Assembly (NCBI GenBank): GCA_021791815.1
Contig: JAJYVV010000023.1
Span: 1-34,926, forward strand
Direction of reading: 5' to 3'
DNA from: Bacillota bacterium
Lineage (GTDB): Bacteria > Bacillota > Sulfobacillia > RBS10-35 > JAJYVN01
Length of the DNA: 34,926 nt
Positions 1-9,056 of this stretch are shown in pieces (position 1 is the first letter of the stretch; the number at the start of each line of letters is the position of its first letter). The notes below the pieces were generated by a model. It saw only the letters and a list, made by a program, of their open reading frames with translations. It had not been told where the DNA came from and searched no databases. The translations under genes and the position numbers were made by a program.

Positions 1-44
1 ATCGGCCTCCTGCACAGGCTGCACATCACCACCATCGCTGCCGC

Positions 45-658
45 GTGCCGCCACCTTGGCCGCCATTCCCACACCGTCGCCACGATCCTCGGCGTCTGAC
101 GATCCGTGCCCTGCCGCATCCCGGCGTCCTCCGCCGCCCCGCGCACCGCCGCGGCAACTTCCCCTGCCCGCCGGCAGCCAGACGCGGCCCAAGGTCGCCC
201 GTCACGCCCTCACCGGCCAGTCGCTCCCCACCCAGCCCCGCTCATCCGGTCCACGACTTTGCCGTCAACGTGCGCCAAGATGTCCCCGGCCTTGACGCGG
301 CGCACGGCGCCTGCATGCCCGACGAACACGCCATCGTCCCGGCACCGGGGTTGTCCGAAAACCAGCGCACCAAGACGCTGTGCCACGAACTCGGGCACGC
401 GCTCCTGGGGCACAGGGCGGCCGGCCGCGGGGAGGAACAGGAGGCGGCCGCCGAGGGCACCGCCTTCGTGGTCGCGGCCTGGGCCGGCCTGGACACCTCA
501 GCCTACTCCTTCGGCTACGTGACCGATTGGGCCGGCGGGCGCGACGGAGGCGCGACGGCGCGGCGCTGGTCAGGGCCGTGGCCGCATCCATCCAGCGCGC
601 CGCCGGTCGGATCATCGCGGGCATCGACCCGGATGCAACCCACACCGAGAGCGCTTGA
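45..658 (+). pseudogene. ArdC/ImmA-like zincin (antirestriction-type C-terminal metalloprotease domain), frameshifted remnant
   Basis: Frame of ORF 45..716 reads ...GLSENQRTKTLCHELGHALLGH...EAAAEGTAFVVAAWAGLDTSAYSFGYVTDWAGG (HExxH plus downstream E and the ArdC-like tail). The expected continuation ALVRAVAASIQRAAGRIIAGIDP* is in the frame of ORF 380..658, implying a frameshift at about 550-570. N-terminal part looks degraded. Confidence 0.6.
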
Positions 659-719
659 CGAGATCGGCGCAAGACGGCGGGGGCCGGCGCGACCGGCCCC
701 CGTACGGGAGGTATGACCC

Positions 720-956
720 GTGACAGACACGCCGGGACTGGACTACGACCGCGCCGCCAAGCGTTGGTGCCTGCGCGGAAGGGCGCTGCATTGCGGCGAC
801 GGGCTGGAGGTGCGGATCGGCGGCCACTGGCTGCCCGTGCGGATCGAGTATCACGACAGGCACCACTGGGTCCTGCACGCCGACGGCGACGCCGTGCGCG
901 TCCTGCCCAGCCGCTGCCTGCCCGCACGACCGGATCCGCGCGACCACCGGTGGTGA
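720..956 (+). CDS. DUF5348-like small protein
   Basis: GTG start with GGGAGG 8 nt upstream; 78 aa with LHCGDGLEVRIGGHWLPVRIEYHDRHHWVLH core resembling DUF5348, a family common on integrative elements. Confidence 0.55.
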   Translation: MTDTPGLDYDRAAKRWCLRGRALHCGDGLEVRIGGHWLPVRIEYHDRHHWVLHADGDAVRVLPSRCLPARPDPRDHRW

Positions 957-1016
957 AGCGTGGCTCCAGCCGTGGCGCCATCACGGGCAGGACGCAGTTG
1001 CGCGATCGGCCGGCGT

Positions 1017-1271
1017 CTACGAAGGCTGGACCACGCTGTGCCCAAAGTGCCGGACGGTCACGGGCTCCAGGTCGTCCCTGGGGTCCGCCCCACGGCGCAC
1101 CAAGGCTTCCACCGAGCGCGCCGTCTCGTGGTCCAGCACCTGCTCACCGCACCGTTCGCACACCCATGCCGGGATGTCCGTCACGAGTACGCGGCGGCCG
1201 TCCGAGCTCCACCTTCCCAGCATCTCGATGCGTCTCAACTCCGTGCGCCCTCCGCACCGGCATTCCTTCAT
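1017..1271 (-). CDS. YgiT-type zinc finger protein (antitoxin component)
   Basis: MKECRCGGRTELRRIEM...WVCERCGEQVLDHETARSVEALVRRG: two paired-Cys zinc-knuckle motifs typical of YgiT/MqsA-N proteins. Start overlaps the upstream stop as ATGA (1268-1271). Confidence 0.75.
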   Translation of the reverse strand: MKECRCGGRTELRRIEMLGRWSSDGRRVLVTDIPAWVCERCGEQVLDHETARSVEALVRRGADPRDDLEPVTVRHFGHSVVQPS

Positions 1272-1558
1272 GGCTGCATCCGCCTCCGAAAGTCCGAGGA
1301 CCACTTGGTGGCCGCCAGGTCCGGCCGGTACACCGTGACCATGACAAGCGGGGTTCGGCCGCAACCTATGACCGCATGGACCGGTCTGCCGTCCCCCAGG
1401 AAGGCGAGGGCCAGACAGGACGGACCGCGGATGTCGTGCGGGTAGTCCTCGACGACCTCAGCCGTGTGCTCTGGGGCGTCTTCGACATCCTGTTGGTCCA
1501 CGCCATCGGCGAGGGCCTATTGGACGGCGTGCAGCGTCCAGTGGACCGGGGCCGACGC
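1268..1558 (-). pseudogene. DUF4258-type toxin with in-frame TAG near the N-terminus
   Basis: ORF 1268..1501 (GTG) encodes VDQQDVEDAPEHTAEVVEDYPHDIRGPSCLALAFLGDGRPVHAVIG...VTVYRPDLAATKWSSDFRRR. Reading upstream in the same frame gives VHWTLHAVQ-TAG-ALADGVDQQDV, the expected family N-terminus interrupted at 1517-1519. Could alternatively start at the internal GTG (1501). Confidence 0.6.
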
Positions 1559-1737
1559 CACCCCCGACCTCAAGCCCTCGCTGGTCAGCGCGCCCGACCC
1601 CCCACTGCCTCCGCCTACCAAAGCGCGCTCCACCCCCGCTCTCGGGCCGCCAGGGGCGGCCGTCGCGATGGTGCAGGGGCGCGCGTGGGGCACGCGACCG
1701 GCAGCACGCTGAGCCACGGCGGAAAGGATGACGCTTC

Positions 1738-1951
1738 GTGAGCACACTGGCGCAGACGGACACCGGCAACCTGCGGGCCGCGTTGGGCGCGCGCGGCGTT
1801 TGGCCGCGATCCGCGCACGATACGTGTCCGCCCTGGCGAGTCAGCCTACCGTGCCCGCCACTCGCTGGCCAAGGCGAGGCTCGCGCTGTCTCGCGGACTC
1901 GTATCTCGTGCGTTACGTGGCGAAATAGCCTCTACGCCCCCGGCCGGCTGA
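1738..1951 (+). pseudogene. Frame-fragmented small conserved-looking ORF (~70 aa)
   Basis: GTG at 1738 after AAAGGA. A coherent basic protein is recovered only by switching frames twice: MSTLAQTDTGNLRAALGAR / RLAAIRARYVSALAS / AYRARHSLAKARLALSRGLVSRALRGEIASTPPAG*. Confidence 0.4.
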
Positions 1952-1959
1952 CCGGGGGC
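1936..1959 (-). terminator. GC-rich hairpin downstream of tRNA-Val
   Basis: GCCCCCGG-N8-CCGGGGGC, 8-bp stem, 33 nt past the tRNA 3' end; no U-tract. Confidence 0.35.
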
Positions 1960-1991
1960 TTGCTGCAAGCCTTGCGGCTCAACGCTTCGAA

Positions 1992-2067
1992 TGGTGGGCG
2001 CGGCTGGGATCGAACCAGCGACCTCTCGGATGTGAACCGAGCGCTCTAACCGCTGAGCTACGCACCC
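1992..2067 (-). tRNA. tRNA-Val(CAC)
   Basis: Minus strand GGGTGCGTAGCTCAGCGGTTAGAGCGCTCGGTTCACATCCGAGAGGTCGCTGGTTCGATCCCAGCCGCGCCCACCA folds as a cloverleaf; anticodon loop TTCACAT gives CAC; CCA encoded. Confidence 0.95.
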
Positions 2068-2077
2068 ACGTGCCGAA

Positions 2078-2107
2078 ATTATACGGCGCGCCGGCAGGGG
2101 CCCGCAA
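2078..2107 (-). promoter_or_regulatory. Putative promoter of tRNA-Val
   Basis: Minus strand TTGCGG - 18 nt - TATAAT, with TATAAT ending 11 nt before the tRNA 5' end. Confidence 0.55.
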
Positions 2108-2277
2108 GGCGGGCCGTCCGCCCATCCGCCCAGTCCGCCCATGTCCGCCTAGTCCACCTGCGGCGCGCATCCCCGGCTCGCGCCGAACGCGGGACGGGAG
2201 GGCCTCTGGGCCGCGCCCGTCGGCCTCCTTCCCGCCTCGGGACGTTGTCCCGCCAGCGCGATGCTGCCCGCCCGCCC

Positions 2278-3156
2278 TCACACCGCCTGCGCGTACCGGG
2301 CCAACACGGCGCCCGGGCGCACGAGGTGGTGACTCATGCCGAGCTGGCTCGGCGTGAACCCGAACGCCAACCCGATAAGCTGCGGAAGGTGCAGGATCGG
2401 AACCCCGAGGGGCACGCCCAGGGCGCGGGCCGCTTCCTCCTGCTGGCCGTCGAGGTTGAGGTGGCACAGCGGGCACGGCGTGACCATGATGTCCGCCCCG
2501 TGCTCCTTTGCGTCCGCGATGTTGCGCCCCGTCATCTTCAGGCCGTTGGTCCGATTCATCGTGATCACCGGGAAGCCGCAGCACTTGCGGGCACCCTCAT
2601 ACTCCACGGCCTGCCCGCCCAGGGTCTCGATCAGCCGCTCGAGGTAGCGCTCCCGATCCGGACGGCCCTCGTCGACGAGGGCGGACGGTCGCACGAGATA
2701 ACAGCCATAGAACGGCGCCACCCGCAGGCCCTCCAGCGGGCGGCGAACCAGGCCGCCGACACGCTCCAGGCCGACGTCTTCGACGAGCATCCACAGGAGG
2801 TGCTTGATGGCTGTGCCGCCCTGATACTCATACTTCTCCGGGGCGAGCAACTCGTTGACGCGGGCGCGGTAGCCCCCGTCCTGCAGACGGGCGTTGCAAG
2901 CCAGCATGGTCCCCGTGCAGGTGCTGCAGATCGTCATGATGGGCATGCCCTTGCGCTCGGCCATGGCGAACGTCCGGCCGTTGAGGGCATCCGCCAGGAG
3001 CGGGTTCCGTTCGGTGAGGACCCCGGCCCCGGTGCACGCCGCGTCGAAGAGTTCGGTCGGCCGGATGCCCAGGGGCTCCAGAATCAGTTTCACCGACCGG
3101 TAGAGCTCCGGCGCGCCGCCCTTGGCGACGCAGCCGGGATAGTACGCCACATCCAT
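2278..3156 (-). CDS. HdrB/SdhE-like CCG-domain protein, subunit of type-E succinate dehydrogenase/fumarate reductase
   Basis: MDVAYYPGCVAKGG...ICSTCTGTM...FYGCYLVRPS...GARKCCGFPV...TPCPLCHLNL: two CCG-type cysteine-rich domains; directly downstream of sdhB on the same strand. Confidence 0.85.
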   Translation of the reverse strand: MDVAYYPGCVAKGGAPELYRSVKLILEPLGIRPTELFDAACTGAGVLTERNPLLADALNGRTFAMAERKGMPIMTICSTCTGTMLACNARLQDGGYRARVNELLAPEKYEYQGGTAIKHLLWMLVEDVGLERVGGLVRRPLEGLRVAPFYGCYLVRPSALVDEGRPDRERYLERLIETLGGQAVEYEGARKCCGFPVITMNRTNGLKMTGRNIADAKEHGADIMVTPCPLCHLNLDGQQEEAARALGVPLGVPILHLPQLIGLAFGFTPSQLGMSHHLVRPGAVLARYAQAV

Positions 3157-3247
3157 CCCACGGCCGCCTCCTTCCGTGCCCGAACCGGGGCCGCGACAGC
3201 CCCGTCCACCGGCCGTTTGCAACCCCTCGGCCGCGCGTCTCCCGCGG

Positions 3248-4291
3248 TCAGGCCCCGGACCCGCCGCCGCTCCCAGGGCCGTGGCCCGGGGCCCCGTGGG
3301 GGGCGGCGCCGGCCGCCGCCCCGCCGCGCGCCGACCCCGCCGCCGTCCTCTCGGCGGCCGAGACGATCGCCGTCACTCGCAGCGCTCCCGGAATCGCCTT
3401 GTGCCGCAGGGGTACCTTGCCGCGCAGGAAGGAGCGCGCACCCACGCCGACCCAGTCGAGCAGTTCGTCCGGCCCGCGCACGGAGCGCACCGCCACCTTT
3501 GTCTCGTCGAGCCACCCCGAGTGCGCGATGGTGTCGCGGAAGGCCTGGCTGTGCCGCGCGCCGTTGTTGTCCGTGAAGCCGGCATCCATCGCCCGCCGCC
3601 GCAGTTCGATGATCCGCTCCATGGGCTTGACGTCCTTGGGGCAGACCTCCACGCAGGCGAAGCAGTGGGTGCAGTCCCAGATGCCGCCAGGCACCGACGA
3701 CAGGAACTCCAGGCGATCCCGGTCATGCCCGTCCCGCGGGTCCTCCGTGAAGCGCCACGCCTTGGCCAGGGCGGCCGGGCCGAGGAAGCGGTCGTCGACC
3801 TCCAGGCTGTTGCACGCCGAGACGCACGCACCGCACAGGATGCAGGCCATGGCGTCGCGGACGCGCAGCATCGCCTCGTTCGGGACGAGGTACTCCCGCT
3901 CCGGCTCGGGTCCGACAGGCTGGAGCCAGGGCTGCACGGCGCGCACCTTACCGAAGAAGCCCTCGAGGTCGACCGCCAGGTCTTTGAGGACCGCCATGTT
4001 CCCGGCCGGCTGCACGCGGACCCGCCCCTCCGCGCCGCCGCGGCGCAGCGCCTCCGCCACCTTGGTCTTGCACCCCAGCGCCGACCGGCCGTCGATCCGC
4101 ATCACGCAGGAGCCGCAGATGTGGCTCCTGCAGCTGCACCGGACGGTGAGCGACTCGTCCTGCTCGTCCCGGACCGCCAAAAGCGCGTCCAGCACGGTGG
4201 CATGGTCGGGCACGGTCACGGTGTAGTCCTGCCACCAGGTGGCCGGGTTCGCGTCCGGATTGTGCCGCTGCACCGACAGTGTGACGTCCAC
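3248..4291 (-). CDS. sdhB: Succinate dehydrogenase/fumarate reductase iron-sulfur subunit
   Basis: 2Fe-2S motif CSCRSHICGSC, then CILCGACVSACNS and CTHCFACVEVCPKD clusters. GTG start preceded by AAGGGGG. Confidence 0.88.
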   Translation of the reverse strand: MDVTLSVQRHNPDANPATWWQDYTVTVPDHATVLDALLAVRDEQDESLTVRCSCRSHICGSCVMRIDGRSALGCKTKVAEALRRGGAEGRVRVQPAGNMAVLKDLAVDLEGFFGKVRAVQPWLQPVGPEPEREYLVPNEAMLRVRDAMACILCGACVSACNSLEVDDRFLGPAALAKAWRFTEDPRDGHDRDRLEFLSSVPGGIWDCTHCFACVEVCPKDVKPMERIIELRRRAMDAGFTDNNGARHSQAFRDTIAHSGWLDETKVAVRSVRGPDELLDWVGVGARSFLRGKVPLRHKAIPGALRVTAIVSAAERTAAGSARGGAAAGAAPHGAPGHGPGSGGGSGA

Positions 4292-4340
4292 CGGCCGGCA
4301 TCCCCCTTGTCCGTCGCCCCGCCTCCGGCGCCGCCGCGGA

Positions 4341-6020
4341 TCAGTATCTGCGCTCCTTGGGCTCCCAGCGCGTGATCGCGACGGGCGCCGTGTCCACACG
4401 GGGTCCGCCCTCGGCCGCGTAACAGAGGGTGTGGCGCAGCCAGTGCGCGTCGTCGCGCTTCGGATGGTCGAGGCGCGTATGCGCGCCCCGGCTCTCGGTG
4501 CGGGCGATCGCTCCCGCCACCACACACTGGGCGAGGTCGAGCATGTAGTCGAGCTCCAGGGCCGCGACCAGGGCCTGGTTGAAGAGCCGGCCCTTGTCCC
4601 CGATGGCCACGGCCCCGGCTCGCTCGCGGAGCGACCGCAGCGCGGCCTCCGCTTCGGCGAGGCCCGCGCCGTCACGGAACACGCCCACCCGGCTCGTCAT
4701 CGTACGGCCCATCTCGAGGCGCAGCGCGGCGGTGCGCCCGGTGCCGTCCCGCTGCACCAGGGCCCGAAGCCGCCGTTCCTCGTCCTCCCGCGGGCTCTCC
4801 GAGAACCCGGGCACCGGCCGTCCGGAGGCGAACTCGGCGGCGGCCTCGCCGGCGCGGCGCCCGAAGACGACGGTCTCCAACAGCGAGTTCGCGCCGAGCC
4901 GGTTGCCGCCGTGGACGCTGACGCAGGCGCACTCGCCGGCCGCAAAGAGGCCGGGCACCGGCGTCGCGCCGCGAATGTCCGTGCGAATACCGCCCATCTG
5001 GTAGTGCATGCCGGGCAGCACGGGCACGGGGTCCGTGATCATGTCCGCGCCAGCGAATTCCAGGGCGAGCTCCCGGATCTGCGGCAGCCGCTCCAGGATG
5101 CGCGCCGCGCCCAGGTGCCGCACGTCGAGGAGCACGCACCCGTCCACGCCCCGCCCCTCGTTGATCTCGATCTGCGCGGCGCGGCTGACCACGTCCCGGC
5201 TCGCCAGCTCCATGGCGTTCGGCGCCGACTTCGCCATGAAGCGCTCGCCCAAGCGGTTGACGAGGTGGCCCCCCTCGCCGCGGGCAGACTCGGAGATCAG
5301 GGCGCCATTGCTCTGGAGGGTCGTGGGATGGAACTGCACCATCTCCATGTCCATCAGCGGCGCGCCGGCGCGGTACGCGAGGGCGTCGCCGTCGCCCGTG
5401 CAGATGAGGGCATTGGTGGACGGCTCGAAGACGCGGCCGATGCCGCCGGTGCAGAGGATCACGGCGCGGGCCAGGAATTGATGGACCTCGCCCGTGCGGA
5501 TGTCGAGGGCGACGACGCCGGACACCGTGCCGCCGCCGTCCCGCAGGAGTTGCGTGCAGAAAAACTCGTTGTATGTGCGGATCCCGCTCCGGACGAGTTG
5601 CTCATACAGCACATGGAGGATCGCCTGGCCCGTGAAGTCGCCGACGAAGTAGGTCCGGGCGTGACTCGCGCCGCCGAAGTTGCGGCTCCCGAGCCTCCCG
5701 TGCTCGTCGCGGCTGAACACGACCCCCATCCGCTCCAACTCGACGATCGCGGCGGGCGCCTCCCGGGCCAGGACCTCGATGGCATCCTGGTCGCCCAGGT
5801 AGTCGCTGCCCTTCACCGTGTCGTACGCGTGCGACTCCCAGGAATCCTCCGGATTCAGGGCGGCGTTGATCCCGCCCTGGGCCGCGTTGCTGTGACTGCG
5901 CACCGGGTAGACCTTGGTGACGATGGCGACGTCGGAGCCGCGCGCCTGAGCCGCCAGCGCGGCGCGCATGCCGGCCAGTCCGGCACCGACCACCAGTACG
6001 TCGTGCGTGGTGACCGCCAC
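4341..6020 (-). CDS. sdhA: Succinate dehydrogenase/fumarate reductase flavoprotein subunit
   Basis: 559 aa; MAVTTHDVLVVGAGLAGMRAALAAQ dinucleotide-binding motif, SHSNAAQGGINAAL, HPTTL, MGGIRTDIRG, GECACVSVHGGNRLGANSLLE. Confidence 0.95.
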   Translation of the reverse strand: MAVTTHDVLVVGAGLAGMRAALAAQARGSDVAIVTKVYPVRSHSNAAQGGINAALNPEDSWESHAYDTVKGSDYLGDQDAIEVLAREAPAAIVELERMGVVFSRDEHGRLGSRNFGGASHARTYFVGDFTGQAILHVLYEQLVRSGIRTYNEFFCTQLLRDGGGTVSGVVALDIRTGEVHQFLARAVILCTGGIGRVFEPSTNALICTGDGDALAYRAGAPLMDMEMVQFHPTTLQSNGALISESARGEGGHLVNRLGERFMAKSAPNAMELASRDVVSRAAQIEINEGRGVDGCVLLDVRHLGAARILERLPQIRELALEFAGADMITDPVPVLPGMHYQMGGIRTDIRGATPVPGLFAAGECACVSVHGGNRLGANSLLETVVFGRRAGEAAAEFASGRPVPGFSESPREDEERRLRALVQRDGTGRTAALRLEMGRTMTSRVGVFRDGAGLAEAEAALRSLRERAGAVAIGDKGRLFNQALVAALELDYMLDLAQCVVAGAIARTESRGAHTRLDHPKRDDAHWLRHTLCYAAEGGPRVDTAPVAITRWEPKERRY

Positions 6021-6347
6021 TCCGCGACCACCTCCTGCCCGAGTGTAGGTCGATACACCTCACGCCACCACCTGGAATTCCACCCGGACCTGCCGCCCGG
6101 ATGGGACCTCGGTGCGTGCCTTCCAGTCCACCCGCCTTGGAACCGGTCCGCCGCACTGTCCAGCGAGACGGCCACGGCGGGCTTCCACCCGGGCCCCGGC
6201 GGGATCCGGGCCCCAACCTACGCCGGGGCCCGGATCCTGCTTCAGCCGCACCCCGGCAGGACGCCGCCCGGGCGCGCGGAAGTGCCCGGCGCCGCGCCCG
6301 ACCCGGACGCGGCACTCCAGCTCACACCGGGGAGGCCGCCGCCCACC

Positions 6348-8972
6348 ATGCCCGTCTCCGACGCCGCCGCGACCACGCCGCGCCCCGAGCACCCGCGTCC
6401 GGACTTCCAACGCGACGAGTGGCGCAACTGCAACGGCGCCTGGGAGTTCGCCTTCGATGCGGACGACCGCGGCGTGGCGGAGGGCTGGCAGCGGCCCGGG
6501 GCGTCCTTTCCGGATCGGATTGTCGTTCCCTTCCCCTGGGAATCGCTCGCCGCGTGGGGCGAGGCCGCGGCGGCCGGCGACGCGCGCTTCTTCAGCGCCC
6601 GCGGCTACATCGAGCCCGTGCCGGAGCCGCCCGTCCCGGTGCTGCGGGGCGCATGGCACGACGCCCGCGGCCGCGCCGCCCGGCAGCGCATCGGCTGGTA
6701 TCGGCGCACCTTCACGGTGCCCGCCGAGTGGATGCAAGGGGACCGCCGCGTGTACCTCGTGGTGGGTGCGGCGGACTCGGAGACCACGGTGTTCTGCAAC
6801 GGCATGCGCGTGGGCTCCCACGAGGGCGGCTACACGCCGTTTGCCGCTGAGCTCACGGCCGCGCTCCGGCCGGCGGGCGAGGAGAACGTCCTGGTGCTGC
6901 GGGTCCGCGACACGTCGGACCCGGATTCCCCGCTCGGCAAGCAGCACTGGTGGTACGAGCAGACCAGCGGCATCTGGCAGACCGTGCACATCGAGGCGCG
7001 CCCCGAAGGCCATCTCTCGCACCTGCGGGTCGTACCGGACGTCGCGGGCAAGCGGGTGCGGGTGCATGTCGGCGTGTGTCCCGTGGCCGGGAACTTCGAG
7101 GTGCGCGTGACGGCGCGGTCCCCCCAGGGCGAGCTGTTCGCCGCGTCGACCGTCTGCCCCGGCTGCGAGCGGCGCACCATCGAACTGCCCCTGGGACCGC
7201 ACCCGGCCCTCTGGTCCCCGGACGAGCCCAACCTTTACGACTTGACGGTCGAGGTGGCGGCCCCCGCCGCCGGACCGCGGGCCACCGACGTCGTCCACTC
7301 GTACTTCGGCCTCCGCGAGATCGGCACCGGCAGGCTCCCGGGCACGGACGTGCCCTGCGTGACGTGCAACGGGGTGCCGCTGTATGTGCGGGCGGCGCTG
7401 CACCAGTCGTTCCATCCCGCCGGCGTCTACGCCTACACGGACGACCGCATCATCGCCGACGACCTGCGGGCCGCGCGCGACGCGGGCCTCAACGCGGTGC
7501 GCGTGCACATCAAAGTGGACGACCCGCGGCTCTACTGGTGGGCGGACCGCCTCGGGGTGTGCATCCTCTACGACCTGCCGGGTACCGCGCGCCAGACCGC
7601 CGAGGCGCGGCGCCGATGGGAGGCCACCCTGCGTGCGGCGATCGAAAGGGACGCCAACCACCCGAGCATCGTGGCCTGGGTGCTCTTCAACGAGACGTGG
7701 GGACTCGGGGAGGCCGCCGCGTACCGGCAGGACGCCGACACGCAGGCGTGGGTGGAAGCGATGGTCGAGCTGACGAAGCGCCTCGATCCCACCCGCCTCG
7801 TCGAGGACAATTCGCCGTGCAACGGCGATCACGTCGCGACCGACCTGAACACGTGGCACTTTTACATCAACGATCCGGAGCGGGCGCGACGGCACATCGC
7901 CCACGCGGTGGAGTCCGCCCGTCCCGGGTCGTCCTGGAACTTCGTCCCGGGCCGCGCGCAGGCGGAGCAACCGCTGCTCAACAGCGAGTATGGGGGCATC
8001 GCGGCGGGGGACGGCGATCGCGACGTCTCGTGGTGCCTCCGCTGGCTGACGGCCGAGCTGCGCCGCCACGAGCGCGTCACCGGTTACGTCTACACCGAGC
8101 TGCACGACGTGGAGTGGGAGCACAACGGTCTCCTGCGCTACGACCGGCTTCCCAAGGAGTTCCCTTACGACCTGCGCGACGTGCTCGGTGCGGACGTGCT
8201 GGTCGTGGACGGCCCGCCGGTCCACCGCGTCCGGCCGGGCGCCGCGCTGCCCCTGCCGCTGGCGGTGTCGGTCTTCTCGGGGCGGCCGGACGGCCAGGGG
8301 ACCCTGCGCTGGTCGGTCGAGGGCACGGACGAAGCCGGGCGGCACGTGCACGGGGAGCGGGGAACGTGGCCCGCCTCGTGGCAGGCATGGCGCGTCATCC
8401 CGGTTCCCGGGCTGCGCATCCCCGTCCCCGCTGCCGCGGGACTCTACCAGGTCCGCCTGGCCCTCCACGACGCCGCCGGGCAGCGGGTCTGCGGTACCTA
8501 CGCCGATGTATGGGCCGAGGATGCGGAGCGGCCCGCCTCGGGATTGCCCGGCGACCTCGCTGCGTCGGGGTTCGCCGCCGTGCGCAGGCGGGGCGAAGAC
8601 TACGTGGTCGGCGAGGGCTCCGGCACGATGGCGTTCACGGTGCAGGGCGGGAGCGACGACCTGGCCCTTGAGGCGGCGGCGGGCGTGTTCGAGCCGCGCC
8701 AGACGGACGGGGAGCGGACGCCGACCACCGTGGAGGTGGCCGTGGGCGGCCGTGTGGTGGCCCGGCGGCGCTTGCCCGACGCGCCGGCGGATGCGCGCGG
8801 CGTGCTCTCGTACTGCGCCGGCATCCCGGGCGCTTATGGCTACCTCCTCCGCGTGCCGCTGCCCGCGGCGGCGCCCGGCGAGCGGCTGTCGGTCGAACTG
8901 CGCGCCGCCGAGGGCGGCCTCGCGCTGTTCGGCCCGCGCGCCGGACGCTATCCCATCCGCGGCCCGCGATAG
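6348..8972 (+). CDS. Glycoside hydrolase family 2 protein
   Basis: 874 aa from ATG with GGGGAGG upstream. Sugar-binding, immunoglobulin-like and TIM-barrel regions; HPSIVAWVLFNETWG and LNSEYGGI motifs. Confidence 0.88.
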   Translation: MPVSDAAATTPRPEHPRPDFQRDEWRNCNGAWEFAFDADDRGVAEGWQRPGASFPDRIVVPFPWESLAAWGEAAAAGDARFFSARGYIEPVPEPPVPVLRGAWHDARGRAARQRIGWYRRTFTVPAEWMQGDRRVYLVVGAADSETTVFCNGMRVGSHEGGYTPFAAELTAALRPAGEENVLVLRVRDTSDPDSPLGKQHWWYEQTSGIWQTVHIEARPEGHLSHLRVVPDVAGKRVRVHVGVCPVAGNFEVRVTARSPQGELFAASTVCPGCERRTIELPLGPHPALWSPDEPNLYDLTVEVAAPAAGPRATDVVHSYFGLREIGTGRLPGTDVPCVTCNGVPLYVRAALHQSFHPAGVYAYTDDRIIADDLRAARDAGLNAVRVHIKVDDPRLYWWADRLGVCILYDLPGTARQTAEARRRWEATLRAAIERDANHPSIVAWVLFNETWGLGEAAAYRQDADTQAWVEAMVELTKRLDPTRLVEDNSPCNGDHVATDLNTWHFYINDPERARRHIAHAVESARPGSSWNFVPGRAQAEQPLLNSEYGGIAAGDGDRDVSWCLRWLTAELRRHERVTGYVYTELHDVEWEHNGLLRYDRLPKEFPYDLRDVLGADVLVVDGPPVHRVRPGAALPLPLAVSVFSGRPDGQGTLRWSVEGTDEAGRHVHGERGTWPASWQAWRVIPVPGLRIPVPAAAGLYQVRLALHDAAGQRVCGTYADVWAEDAERPASGLPGDLAASGFAAVRRRGEDYVVGEGSGTMAFTVQGGSDDLALEAAAGVFEPRQTDGERTPTTVEVAVGGRVVARRRLPDAPADARGVLSYCAGIPGAYGYLLRVPLPAAAPGERLSVELRAAEGGLALFGPRAGRYPIRGPR

Positions 8973-9056
8973 CGGCTGCGGCGTTCGGCCCGCCTTCCGT
9001 GCCCTCGGAAGCGGGCCCGGCCGACCCGGCATAGATTGGCCGGGGAGGTTGTCGTC

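Noticed and set aside
4239-6347. 1577-aa plus-strand ORF running antisense through sdhA into the GH2 gene
   Set aside because: Only the part from ATG 6348 resembles a real protein; the upstream part is the antisense of sdhA kept open by GC-rich codon bias.
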